DNA from: Muribaculaceae bacterium
Lineage (GTDB): Bacteria > Bacteroidota > Bacteroidia > Bacteroidales > Muribaculaceae
Length of the DNA stretch: 64,000 bases
Direction of reading: 5' to 3'
Assembly: GCA_009775365.1 (NCBI GenBank)
Contig: VSPM01000003.1
Coordinates: 1 to 64,000, forward strand
Each line of letters starts with the position of its first letter. Positions within the stretch are counted from its first letter, which is position 1. Positions 44,497-53,615 of the stretch are shown here, one piece after another. A program made the translations under genes and the position numbers. The notes under the pieces are model-generated. The model saw only the letters and a program-made list of their open reading frames with translations. It made no database searches and had not been told where the DNA came from.

Positions 44497-44530
44497 AAAA
44501 AACGGCGGCGGATTAAATCCGCCACCGTTT
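44497..44530 (-). terminator. Terminator of the C10 protease gene
   Basis: A 13-base stem with one mismatch (AACGGCGGCGGAT with ATCCGCCACCGTT) followed, on the minus strand, by TTTTTT. It lies 50 bases after the protease stop. Confidence 0.82.
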
Positions 44531-44580
44531 ACATCTGAAATTTCTATAACTAACGATAAATTAGCTAACTTTATATCTGA

Positions 44581-47130
44581 TTAAATAGCCACTTTGAAAG
44601 TGCTTTGCTTGCCATTATTGACCGAGGCTACGATTATTGCTATACCGGAAGAGAGTGATTCTGTAGAAAATGATGCTGTTTCACCATTATATTCCACATT
44701 TATAGAAATCTCTTTGCCATCTGCTGTAAAACATTTAACATCTTTTACTCCATCTATTGAAGACAACACGATTTCTGAATTACCTTTTTCATATACAAGC
44801 AATAAATTTGAATCGGCCTTAACATCATCTATTCCTGCAGTGCTATACTTAAATTTCGACTGTGCAAGAGACACTGCTGACCCACCGTTCACATAATACG
44901 AACGGGCAATGTAAATCACATCCGAATCATGGTTGAAAAAGTTAACAGACGCATATACCGACTGCATGTCTCCACCTTCAATAAAAGGAACTTCATAGAA
45001 AGTTGTCTCAAGAACTTGTGTCAACATGTTCGGATTATCCTTATTTTGGCTATATATTCTTGCAATTACCGGATAGGCAAAGAAGCCGGAAACCACTTCA
45101 ATCTTTTGTTCGAAATCTATAGTGTTTCCTTCGTGAATCACAAAGACTCTGCCGTCTGTTTCATTATATGTGTCTTCTGCGTTAGTTATCAAAAAACCAC
45201 GTGAACGCACATTCACCTTAGCTCTAAGTCTTGACATGCTTACTGTTCCAAATTCACCATATGAAGTTTGCAACGAAGGATCAATCAAAGACAATTCATA
45301 TTCCAGACTCTCTCCAGAATTAGGAATTACAGCGTCAGGTTGCTTAATAAAACTAACAACCCATTCTTCTTCAATTTGCTCTCCGGGATTAAGTGTGTAC
45401 AGAACACACTCTCCAATAAAACAAATTTTCCCGTCTTTAGACAATGCAGGGCTTACCCCCTGTGTCACCTCTACATCATAAGGATTGCTTAATGTAGCTT
45501 TGATCTTAACAGGATATTCATAATAGCATGGGCTATTTAATTGTGCAGATTCTGCTTCAAGTTTGGGCAATTCTATATTTATGACTTCAAGATTTTCTCC
45601 CTTCTTCTCAATGATTATATAGTTAGGATACCCATACGGCGGCAGTGTAGGAGTCCAGACATCTTCTGAATTTTGCGAATCTCTTGATGCAAGTGTAACT
45701 TTATACTTGCCATCTGACAGTTGAGAAGGGAAAGTAAATTTTGGAGCAAAACCGGAAGTAACCGAATAATAACTTCCTTCAGAAAAGACTGTATTCTTAT
45801 AGTTAGTCACAACGTCAGTGCTCTCACCTGAAGTACCATCGATTGGATCAATTATAACCCCGATGTCGGCTCTGAATTTGACATAACCTGCATTTTGCAT
45901 TCCATTAGGCCTCCAGCCATCAAACGTTAATGTCACTTGCATGCCATCGCTTGACCCTCTGAGAGCTCCTAACTGACTCAACATGTTCTTTTGAACATCA
46001 GCAGGCTGCCCATCCGGCACTTTTATGCCTAAAATCGCATCTTGAGCATAACTGAATCCTCCTGTAGACCCACCAATACCTTGTGTTGTCGGGTTTAACG
46101 CATTCAATTTAAAATATCCATCGGCAGCACCGCCCCATCCCCAGTTAAAATGGAAATAACCATTACCGTCATAACCGTCACATACAAAAGAATGGCCTCC
46201 ATCACTAAGAGAATTCCCGTCATATATTACAGGGCCCACATTCTTTAAATTCTCATATATCATCTTCTCCCACTCTGCAAGAGAATAAGGAGCGCGATGC
46301 ACAAATCTGATTCCTTTATCATATTTAAAGTGATTTACGAGTCCGCCGGCTATTCTTGCACTTTGTGCACCTGAAGCATCTGTGCCATAGTTCATCTCCA
46401 CAGAATAACCACATGCTTTCATCAGATATGCTACCGCACTCGCCTGATCTTCCGTGTAATCAACACCGGAATAACTGTCAAGCATATTGTCCCAATCAAA
46501 TCTACGCCCTGCAAAATTAAGAGTAAGTCGACCGAGAGTACCACAAATGTAGCTTTTGCTTCCTTCTCCAAATTCCGGATACTCAAAATAGTTCACCACC
46601 TGAGCCATTGCGGTTGCAACGCATCCGGTGTAAGTTTTTTGGCCTCTGCTATCCGGACAATCATCATTATATGGAGCATCCTGATTCCACATAGTTTTTA
46701 CCAGAGGCGCGATTTCCTCTCTGTCATCGGCAACGCGGCTCGATATGTTATTCTTAATACCGTTCTTACGAAGATAATCGATTTCCTGAGAATAAACTTT
46801 TAACCAATGAGACAACTGTGGAGGCAGATTATTTTCAGATATATTGCCATTCTCCGAATAGCCAAGAATCGGTGTGACATCATCATCTGCGCTCAACACT
46901 ACAAATCCTCTATTAGAATCTTGATTGAATACATATACAGCAGGATTTGAGTCTACGTCATTGAGAGTAAACGCCAATGTCGGCTGCACGCCAACATTAA
47001 CAGATGAAACTGAGGCGCGTCTGTTCGACTCCATGGCACGCTGTAACGCTGCTTCAGGAGAAATGATATCTGCCGATGCCCCCATCACTACAGACAGCCC
47101 TCCCAACAACAGTGAAAATTGCTTAATCAT
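44581..47130 (-). CDS. Secreted C10 (streptopain/SpeB-type) cysteine protease
   Basis: 849 aa. Signal peptide ends near MGASA. A propeptide-like segment follows (ISPEAALQRAMESNRRAS), then the C10 catalytic domain with Cys170 (TYTGCVATAMAQVVNYF) and His313 (GGHSFVCDGYDGNGYFHFNWGWGG), then about 450 residues of beta-sandwich-like sequence, and a C-terminal tail (VKCFTADGKEI, LSSGIAIIVA) that fits a T9SS sorting domain. It is likely activated outside the cell and cuts proteins broadly. The neighbouring SusCD pair suggests a role in nutrient peptide release. Promoter -7 at 47185. Confidence 0.86.
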   Translation of the reverse strand: MIKQFSLLLGGLSVVMGASADIISPEAALQRAMESNRRASVSSVNVGVQPTLAFTLNDVDSNPAVYVFNQDSNRGFVVLSADDDVTPILGYSENGNISENNLPPQLSHWLKVYSQEIDYLRKNGIKNNISSRVADDREEIAPLVKTMWNQDAPYNDDCPDSRGQKTYTGCVATAMAQVVNYFEYPEFGEGSKSYICGTLGRLTLNFAGRRFDWDNMLDSYSGVDYTEDQASAVAYLMKACGYSVEMNYGTDASGAQSARIAGGLVNHFKYDKGIRFVHRAPYSLAEWEKMIYENLKNVGPVIYDGNSLSDGGHSFVCDGYDGNGYFHFNWGWGGAADGYFKLNALNPTTQGIGGSTGGFSYAQDAILGIKVPDGQPADVQKNMLSQLGALRGSSDGMQVTLTFDGWRPNGMQNAGYVKFRADIGVIIDPIDGTSGESTDVVTNYKNTVFSEGSYYSVTSGFAPKFTFPSQLSDGKYKVTLASRDSQNSEDVWTPTLPPYGYPNYIIIEKKGENLEVINIELPKLEAESAQLNSPCYYEYPVKIKATLSNPYDVEVTQGVSPALSKDGKICFIGECVLYTLNPGEQIEEEWVVSFIKQPDAVIPNSGESLEYELSLIDPSLQTSYGEFGTVSMSRLRAKVNVRSRGFLITNAEDTYNETDGRVFVIHEGNTIDFEQKIEVVSGFFAYPVIARIYSQNKDNPNMLTQVLETTFYEVPFIEGGDMQSVYASVNFFNHDSDVIYIARSYYVNGGSAVSLAQSKFKYSTAGIDDVKADSNLLLVYEKGNSEIVLSSIDGVKDVKCFTADGKEISINVEYNGETASFSTESLSSGIAIIVASVNNGKQSTFKVAI

Positions 47131-47184
47131 ATTATGATATATTAGGTTAATTGAATACTTTTAGTTGAATAATACTCTGACATT

Positions 47185-47192
47185 CAAATTTA
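47185..47192 (-). promoter_or_regulatory. -7 element of the C10 protease gene
   Basis: TAAATTTG on the minus strand matches TAnnTTTG, 55 bases before the ATG. No clear -33 box. Confidence 0.5.
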
Positions 47193-47235
47193 TCTAAAAT
47201 TTAAACGAGAGTAAACGAATTATATTATATATTAA

Positions 47236-47273
47236 AAAGAGGAATCTATACAATAAATGTAAGATTCCCCTTT
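47236..47273 (-). terminator. Terminator of the susC-susD operon
   Basis: AAAGAGGAATCT (47236-47247) pairs with AGATTCCCCTTT (47262-47273) with one mismatch; on the minus strand it is followed by a T-run (TTTTTAATATA). It lies 27 bases after the susD stop. Confidence 0.72.
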
Positions 47274-47299
47274 AACTTTACTCGGTTTGACGATTACAA

Positions 47300-49003
47300 T
47301 TATTCGTTGTAGTTAAGCTCAGTATAATTAATCATATTATTATACTGGAACTCAGCATCCGGAATAACCCATCTCCAACCGTTATGCGACTCTGGAGAAT
47401 AATCGCCGCTTGTCATGCTTGAAGGCCAGTTTCCGCTTGTCTGATCATTTTCCACCCAAGGCTTGCGCACCATTGTCTCACCTCGACGCTTCATGTCAAA
47501 CCAACTGAAACCTTCACCCCAAAGCTCAATTCTTTTAGAGATCTTAATCTCATTGAGAAGAGCCTCTCCACTCGCTGTCGATGGACGATAGCGACTGCAT
47601 CTCGCCTGGTTCATTTGATTTAGAAGCGTTAGAGCCGTAGATTCATCGCCATTATAGAAGGCAGCCTCAGCCTCGATATAAAGCATCTCAGAAGCTCGCA
47701 TATAAGGGAATTGAGACGAACTATAACTATCAATACCCCAAAACTTGAACTGAGCGCCGTATTGAACAAGCTGAACGACTTCCCCGGTTGTAGGACTGAC
47801 GTATGGAGGATTCCATCCATTAGGAGCGCCTAATCTGTTATACTGGTTCTGTATGAATGTCAGAAGCTGAGGTTTTATATCACCCCTATTGATATTCATA
47901 GAAGCACTATTACAGTTCTTAGTCTTATAAAAGTCTTCAGCGCCGAGATACAAGCCGCCTTTATCGTAAGTGAAGAAAAGCTGTCTGCGAGTATCATATG
48001 GGCTCAACTGACGATAAAGATCAACATCTATTGCACCGGCACCAATAGATCCCCAAAGTGTAGGATATGCACCATTACAAGCATAAGAAGCACCAAATGA
48101 CGCATAATAGATTCCGGCAGGACCTGTCTGGCTTGCCCACATCCATTCTCCGTTTGGAATGGCAAAGCCTGATTGATATTCATCAGCAGTCATGATGGAA
48201 TATCCGGCACGTGCATCGTGTGCCATCTTTTGAGCTGTGACATAGTCGTTTTTCAGCATAGCGGCGCGAGCGTAAAGGCCACGTGCAACGTCGATGTCTG
48301 TTTCCCACTCATATGTACGCCCCATAGACGGAGTGCTCTCAAACAATGCTATCGCCTCATCAAGGTCATTGTAGATTGCAGCCATGACATCTTTCATTGA
48401 AGAAAGCGGGCATCCGGTCTCTCCATTGACATCCGCCGGTTCAAGGCGCAACGGAATACAAAGCATTTCTCCGTTGTTTGAATCTGTCCAACGAGGGCCA
48501 TAAATTTGAAGCAAGCGAGTGTAGGCGTGTGCTCTCATAGTGAGACACTGCGCACGTCTAAACTTCATCTCTTCATCAAGTTCTTCTACATTGCTTGTGC
48601 CTGCTATTAGTGTGTTAGCCGTTCCGACAATGCCATATGCATAGGTCCAGGCAATATAGTTTGGATTCGAGTTACGATCTTTCATAACCTCCCAGTTCAC
48701 CACCTGACGATGGCTATTGATCCAAAAGTAACATATATAGTCTTGACCCGGAACTTCTCCATAGAACATAGAAAGCCAAGGTTCACCGTTGAACCAACGA
48801 TAGTCGTAAAGATTAGAGTACTGCCTGTACATATTTCCGAAGAGGCCATATGTAGCACTTCTCAAACTGGTGACATCCGAGGCGATATCTTCAGTTGGAA
48901 TATCTGTCTCCGGGGATAGGTCGAGGTAATCTGAAGAACAGGAAACCATTGCTCCTGCCAAGAGCACCGTGCCTATGCTATTTATAAATATTTTATTTTT
49001 CAT
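47300..49003 (-). CDS. SusD/RagB-like outer-membrane lipoprotein
   Basis: Surface nutrient-binding lipoprotein that acts as the lid of the SusC pore. 567 aa with a lipobox at AMVSC (Cys22) followed by SSDYLDLSPETDIPTED, which is typical. The tetratricopeptide-rich N half and the C-terminal segment KISKRIELWGEGFSWFDMKRRGE are diagnostic for the RagB/SusD family. It is 21 bases downstream of the susC gene. The ligand is unknown; no carbohydrate enzyme is nearby, so a peptide is as likely as a glycan. Confidence 0.94.
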   Translation of the reverse strand: MKNKIFINSIGTVLLAGAMVSCSSDYLDLSPETDIPTEDIASDVTSLRSATYGLFGNMYRQYSNLYDYRWFNGEPWLSMFYGEVPGQDYICYFWINSHRQVVNWEVMKDRNSNPNYIAWTYAYGIVGTANTLIAGTSNVEELDEEMKFRRAQCLTMRAHAYTRLLQIYGPRWTDSNNGEMLCIPLRLEPADVNGETGCPLSSMKDVMAAIYNDLDEAIALFESTPSMGRTYEWETDIDVARGLYARAAMLKNDYVTAQKMAHDARAGYSIMTADEYQSGFAIPNGEWMWASQTGPAGIYYASFGASYACNGAYPTLWGSIGAGAIDVDLYRQLSPYDTRRQLFFTYDKGGLYLGAEDFYKTKNCNSASMNINRGDIKPQLLTFIQNQYNRLGAPNGWNPPYVSPTTGEVVQLVQYGAQFKFWGIDSYSSSQFPYMRASEMLYIEAEAAFYNGDESTALTLLNQMNQARCSRYRPSTASGEALLNEIKISKRIELWGEGFSWFDMKRRGETMVRKPWVENDQTSGNWPSSMTSGDYSPESHNGWRWVIPDAEFQYNNMINYTELNYNE

Positions 49004-49024
49004 ATTATTTTTTTTGCCAAAGAA

Positions 49025-52000
49025 TTAGAACTTAGCGTTAAGCTGGAATGAGAACACTCGAGCCGGCACATAGTAAGCACCCTGACCACCGCTATAACCA
49101 TATGTTGGGTTCATACCCTTACGCTTAGATGCGATAAACACATTGTCAACAGTGAAGCCGAGATTCAAATTCTGAAGTTGAAGTGTATTAACCCATTTTT
49201 TCGGGAAATCATATGACAAATTAATATTCTTCAAAGTAAGATAACTACTGCTTGTCAACCAGCGAGTACTTGAAGCGTTATTAAAGTTGCTGAACTGAGA
49301 GTTTATCTCAGGAATTCCATTCGGGTCAATTCTATTGGGGCTATCAGCAGTCATACCTTCGGGAGCATGTGTCCAAGATTTAAGAAGATCTTTATGCATA
49401 GCACCGGGGGCAGCTGAACCTACACTCATGAACCCTTGATAACGGCTGTCATAAACCTTGCCACCTAAGCTATAAGTGAAGAGAAGACCAAGATTGATGC
49501 CTTTCCAGCTGAGATTTGTTCCAAACGAGCCATACACTGTAGGCAGAGATGAACCGCTAAGCACTCGACCGGCATAAGTAGGATTGCTGGTATAGAACTT
49601 TCCATCCTTTTCGATAAATACAGCATGGCTATCATTGCGTGCTGCTTCTACAGACTGTTCAAACATACCGTCAACAGGCACCCATGCGCCATTTTCATCA
49701 TAGTGATAAAAATCGTCAGATGTAGGAACAATCTCATACATTGACTGACCTGTCAACTGGTCAACACCGGCGAAAGGATAGTAATTGAATTCATAGAGGC
49801 TTTTGCCATAATAAAGATTCTGCGCAGGGAGATTTCTTCCTTCAGGCAGTTTTGTGATTTTATTCTTCAAGAATGTTGCATCAATACTGAAATCCCATGA
49901 GAAATCTCGAGTACGCATGATGTCTACTCCAAACTGAAGCTCCCAGCCGTAATTCTTCATTGTACCAATGTTCCTCCACACTGTCGGATTAGCACCGGAA
50001 GCAAACGAACCAACAGAGTTAGGCAGAAGCATACGGAAAAGAAGGTCTGAGTTAACCTTATTGAAGTAACCTACACTGAAATTAAAACGGTCATTAAAGA
50101 GCGAACCTTCCAGAGCGACATCAAATGTCTTTGTAGCCTCCCATTTTAGGTTTGGAGTGCCATATGATGCAGGGCCGAGCACAAGCATATTGTCAAGTGT
50201 GCGGTATCCATAAAGGTTGTAATAAGCATATGTAGGCGCACTTGCATCATTACCTACAGTACCATAGGCGGCACGCAGCTTAAGATAGTTAAGCCATGTC
50301 AGGCTCTGCATAAATTTCTCTTTGCTGATAACCCAGCTTGCGCCGACACTCCAGAATGTGCCCCAACGATAGTCTTTTGCAAAACGAGATGAGCCATCAC
50401 GACGAATAGAGAACTCACCAAAGTATGTTTGATCGTAATTATAACGCGCACGACCGAGGTATGACTCAGTGCGGATCATTGAAGCGCTCTCTGCATTATA
50501 CATCATCTCAGAGAAATTGTTGAGGTCGTAACGACCGTCAACACTTTGACCGGCCTTCTGAAGAAGGAAACCATTGAAGTATGTCTGGTAGTTCTCATGG
50601 TCAAGAAGAACGTCTATGTGATTGTCGCCAAAATCACGAGTCCAATTGAGGGTCTGCATGAATGTATGTGCTCTGTAATCATCAGATTCTTTTGTGATCA
50701 TACCGGCTCCACGCTGAGAACCTACAATGTTATTGTTATACTCCATTGAATTTTGCTTCGCGCGGAAAATTTGTCCTTTCACAGTAAGTTCAAATCCAAA
50801 TGGAATAACTGCTGTTCCATAAAGAGTAGCATCAATAGAACTCTTATTATATGAATTCTTATTAAGCCTCATTTCCCATGCCACGTTTGTGCCTTGATTA
50901 TACTCAGCAACATTCCAAGTCGGGTTGCCTGCCTCATCAAGAATAATCGCGCCATTTTCATCATGATTGTAATAAGGGAATATTGGAGCATATCCGTCTG
51001 ACAAGAACGGGTTAGTTACTGCTTCAAGGTTGTCAGAAGACACATTACCTACCTCAGATTCTTGAGAAGAAGCAGAAAGATTAAAACCGAATTTAAAATA
51101 GCTAACCGGTTGGAAGTTTGCATTAATACGGCCGGTAAAACGCTCGAAATCTGTTGCGAGAGTATAACCATTCTCTTTCATATAGCCGGCGGAAGCAAAG
51201 ATATTAAATTTCTCAGTGGCTGCTGCCGCATTAACATTATATTCCTGACGGTAACCATTACGTGAAAGCACATCCCACCAATCAAGGTCGGTGTAACCTG
51301 CCAAATATGATGTGGGCAAGAATTTTCCGTTCTCATCAAACAGTTGATCATCCGGCACACCATATATGTTGCTCTGTGCATAATTGGGGATAAAATGAGT
51401 CCTCCAGTTATTAATCACAGCTGTTCTGTTAGTCTCAGGGTCCTTACCGGCATAGAGATAATCATAACGCAAGTCGCCGTTTACCTGAGCATCGAAAGAA
51501 GCCTGCATCCAATCATTTGCCTCCAAACGATCATAGAACGGAAGTCCACGATTGTACATACCTTGACGGATAGACAAGTTAACATCTACACGTCCCGCAG
51601 TTTTTGCCTTCCTGGTTGTTATAAGCACAACACCATTAGCACCGCGAGCACCATAAAGTGCAGAAGAAGCCGCATCCTTCAAAACTGACATTGACTCAAC
51701 ATCAGCAGGGTTGATGTCATTGATTGTTCCTTCAAAGGGTATACCGTCTACAACATAAAGAGGGCTGTTTTCGCCATTAATAGAGTTGAAACCACGGATA
51801 CGGATTGAAGGTGCAGAGCCCGGAGTGCCGGTTGAATTGTTGACCTGCACACCCGGAGCGTTACCTTCGAGAGCTGAAGTTACAGATGTCACAGGGCGGT
51901 CTTCAATCTCCTTGGCGCCCACCACAGCAACTGAGCCTGTAAGAGCCTCCTTCGTAGTTGTGCCGTAAGCCACGACCACGAGGTCATCAAGAGATGTCGA

Positions 52001-52288
52001 AGATGACACAAGTTTCACGACGATGCCATCAGCGAGGTCTACGGTCTGGCTGTTATAGCCTACGTAAGACACTGTGGCCTTCTTCACGTTGGAAGGAACT
52101 GAAAGAGTGAAATTGCCGTCAAGGTCGGCAGCCACACCCTGTCCGCCGCCAATAGGCATCACGGTTGCTCCAATCAGCGGCTCTCCATTGCTCGCGTCAA
52201 GGACAGTGCCGTGATATGTGCGCGTCTGTGCCTGTATGCCCAGAGTGCACGCTATCAGCGTCATCAAGATTAAAAACAGTTTTCTCAT
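49025..52288 (-). CDS. SusC/RagA-like TonB-linked outer-membrane transporter
   Basis: TonB-dependent importer, 1087 aa. Signal peptide MRKLFLILMTLIACTLGIQA, then a carboxypeptidase-like regulatory domain (about residues 22-110: YHGTVLDASNGEPLIGATV, VSYVGYNSQTV), the SusC plug signature (SIRIRGFNSINGENSPLYVVDGIPF) and a large barrel ending in a C-terminal Phe (FQLNAKF). It has no N-terminal signalling domain, so regulation by an anti-sigma factor is unlikely. It is first of the susC-susD operon, with an unusually long leader. Confidence 0.95.
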   Translation of the reverse strand: MRKLFLILMTLIACTLGIQAQTRTYHGTVLDASNGEPLIGATVMPIGGGQGVAADLDGNFTLSVPSNVKKATVSYVGYNSQTVDLADGIVVKLVSSSTSLDDLVVVAYGTTTKEALTGSVAVVGAKEIEDRPVTSVTSALEGNAPGVQVNNSTGTPGSAPSIRIRGFNSINGENSPLYVVDGIPFEGTINDINPADVESMSVLKDAASSALYGARGANGVVLITTRKAKTAGRVDVNLSIRQGMYNRGLPFYDRLEANDWMQASFDAQVNGDLRYDYLYAGKDPETNRTAVINNWRTHFIPNYAQSNIYGVPDDQLFDENGKFLPTSYLAGYTDLDWWDVLSRNGYRQEYNVNAAAATEKFNIFASAGYMKENGYTLATDFERFTGRINANFQPVSYFKFGFNLSASSQESEVGNVSSDNLEAVTNPFLSDGYAPIFPYYNHDENGAIILDEAGNPTWNVAEYNQGTNVAWEMRLNKNSYNKSSIDATLYGTAVIPFGFELTVKGQIFRAKQNSMEYNNNIVGSQRGAGMITKESDDYRAHTFMQTLNWTRDFGDNHIDVLLDHENYQTYFNGFLLQKAGQSVDGRYDLNNFSEMMYNAESASMIRTESYLGRARYNYDQTYFGEFSIRRDGSSRFAKDYRWGTFWSVGASWVISKEKFMQSLTWLNYLKLRAAYGTVGNDASAPTYAYYNLYGYRTLDNMLVLGPASYGTPNLKWEATKTFDVALEGSLFNDRFNFSVGYFNKVNSDLLFRMLLPNSVGSFASGANPTVWRNIGTMKNYGWELQFGVDIMRTRDFSWDFSIDATFLKNKITKLPEGRNLPAQNLYYGKSLYEFNYYPFAGVDQLTGQSMYEIVPTSDDFYHYDENGAWVPVDGMFEQSVEAARNDSHAVFIEKDGKFYTSNPTYAGRVLSGSSLPTVYGSFGTNLSWKGINLGLLFTYSLGGKVYDSRYQGFMSVGSAAPGAMHKDLLKSWTHAPEGMTADSPNRIDPNGIPEINSQFSNFNNASSTRWLTSSSYLTLKNINLSYDFPKKWVNTLQLQNLNLGFTVDNVFIASKRKGMNPTYGYSGGQGAYYVPARVFSFQLNAKF

Positions 52289-52551
52289 ACTTTTTAATTG
52301 ATTTAGAAAAAGTTATTTATTGAAGATTTCAATTCTCTTTTATGTTTGGTTGACCTTCAACCATCGAAAGCAAAAACCGACCGTCCCCCTTTTTCAGCGC
52401 ATAGCATATCGCCATTCGCCGCCGTCAGGTTAGCTCTTTCTTTTATTTCTTAATTGCATCCCGGCTCTCCGGGGGCAGTTTTGAACAGGTATGTTGTTTT
52501 CGATGGTTAGATTTCAGGTGTTAAAAAGGATGTATTTTTCTTAACATGTCG

Positions 52552-52559
52552 CAAATTTA
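52552..52559 (-). promoter_or_regulatory. -7 element of the susC-susD operon
   Basis: TAAATTTG on the minus strand matches TAnnTTTG. It is 264 bases before the susC ATG, with no clear -33 partner. Confidence 0.45.
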
Positions 52560-52761
52560 ATCGTTTTTAAATTTCACTTGAAATTATTCATTTGCGTTTA
52601 ACACTTTTTCATTCTCTGATTCAATATATATCTTATAGCCGAATAATATTATTCTTGCGCGGATACCGCATTTTACAACTCATTCAAATTCTCAAAGAGC
52701 AATTCGACACTATTACTCCTTATATCAACAGCCAACCCTGACAAATATCTATCAAAATGAC

Positions 52762-52794
52762 AACGGGAGATTCCCAACTCGGAAATCTCCCGTT
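52762..52794 (-). terminator. Hairpin downstream of the SPOR-domain lipoprotein gene
   Basis: AACGGGAGATT (52762-52772) pairs perfectly with AATCTCCCGTT (52784-52794). It lies about 130 bases after the stop of the lipoprotein gene. Only a short T stretch follows, so it may be a weak terminator or another structured element. Confidence 0.55.
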
Positions 52795-52923
52795 AGTTTC
52801 ACAGCCATTATAATTTAATTTTAATATGTAATGTTGAAGTATTTTAACTTAAAATAATTCAAATTTTAACATTTAAATTAGCATATAACCCTTATTTAAG
52901 TATTAATTATCGACAAACGATAT

Positions 52924-53460
52924 TTATCTACTCTCAATGATGACCGGCGCATCGGGCAGACCAACATATGAAGCATCGGGAGATTTAACTTTATATTGAG
53001 AAATGAAGGCCGCGGCATCCTCCGGGGTGTCAAATGCTGCCGCTATGACATAAAACTTTTGGTCGCCGTTTTCAGCCTCAAAAGCATTATATCCTTGCGA
53101 AACCAAATCTGCCACCTGCGCAGAACTGTTTGTCTGCATCTTATAGGAGGCCACAGCCACATTATATCGCCGCATGGCCACGCCTGAATCTGCAATCTGC
53201 CTTATAGGCTCGACAAGCATATACACCTCTACATCCCCGATCTTCCTTTTTTGCGGCCCCCCTATCTGCTGAAGAGCGCCGGCCGGAATCATCATGTCGG
53301 CATCAACAGCAGCCGCTTCTCTTTTTTTCAAAGCCGCATCATAGGCGGCCTTATAGTTTTTCTCTGTCGGCTTGCAACCTGCCGCAATCGGAATCAAGGC
53401 CAAAAGCAACGCCGTTTTCAGTAGTGACGACATTCTTATTCTATTGCCCGGAATTTTCAT
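52924..53460 (-). CDS. SPOR-domain lipoprotein
   Basis: 178 aa with lipobox IAAGC (about Cys29) after a hydrophobic stretch. A C-terminal SPOR-like domain (about residues 95-165: YNVAVASYKMQTNSSAQVADL, FYVIAAAFDTPEDAAAFISQY) would bind denuded glycan strands of peptidoglycan, often at the septum. The middle is Lys/Ala-rich and may be a linker. Met10 (53433) is an alternative start. It is separated by 155 bases from the next gene on the same strand. Confidence 0.78.
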   Translation of the reverse strand: MKIPGNRIRMSSLLKTALLLALIPIAAGCKPTEKNYKAAYDAALKKREAAAVDADMMIPAGALQQIGGPQKRKIGDVEVYMLVEPIRQIADSGVAMRRYNVAVASYKMQTNSSAQVADLVSQGYNAFEAENGDQKFYVIAAAFDTPEDAAAFISQYKVKSPDASYVGLPDAPVIIESR

Positions 53461-53615
53461 GTAATGAAATATGCAAAGACCGATGATTAAAAACCACCGG
53501 CCTTAAATTATACTTGTTTAATTATATCTATCGTGAATAATCCTGATGTGCCAACGATGCTGAAGTCATTGCCTGACCCTGCATCTCGCACGGGAGTCAC
53601 TTGTAAAACCTACTG

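Larger units (their letters stand above)
44148..44580. other. 433-base AT-rich intergenic region
   Basis: It contains the promoter of the 440-aa protein (44237-44267) and the terminator of the C10 protease gene (44497-44530). A 68-codon plus-strand frame at 44378 shows no start context and is taken as chance. No RNA gene was recognised. Confidence 0.6.
52289..52923. other. 635-base intergenic region upstream of susC
   Basis: It holds the susC promoter -7 (52552-52559), a predicted leader of about 260 bases containing a CCCCC/GGGGG-rich part (52380-52480), and a hairpin at 52762-52794. No ORF with a plausible start was found. The long leader could carry a regulatory RNA structure or a small antisense RNA; no conserved element was recognised. 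Confidence 0.55.

Noticed and set aside
44378..44584. A 68-codon plus-strand frame in the AT-rich intergenic region
   Set aside because: It overlaps a terminator and has no ribosome site or homology; AT-rich noncoding sequence often gives such frames.
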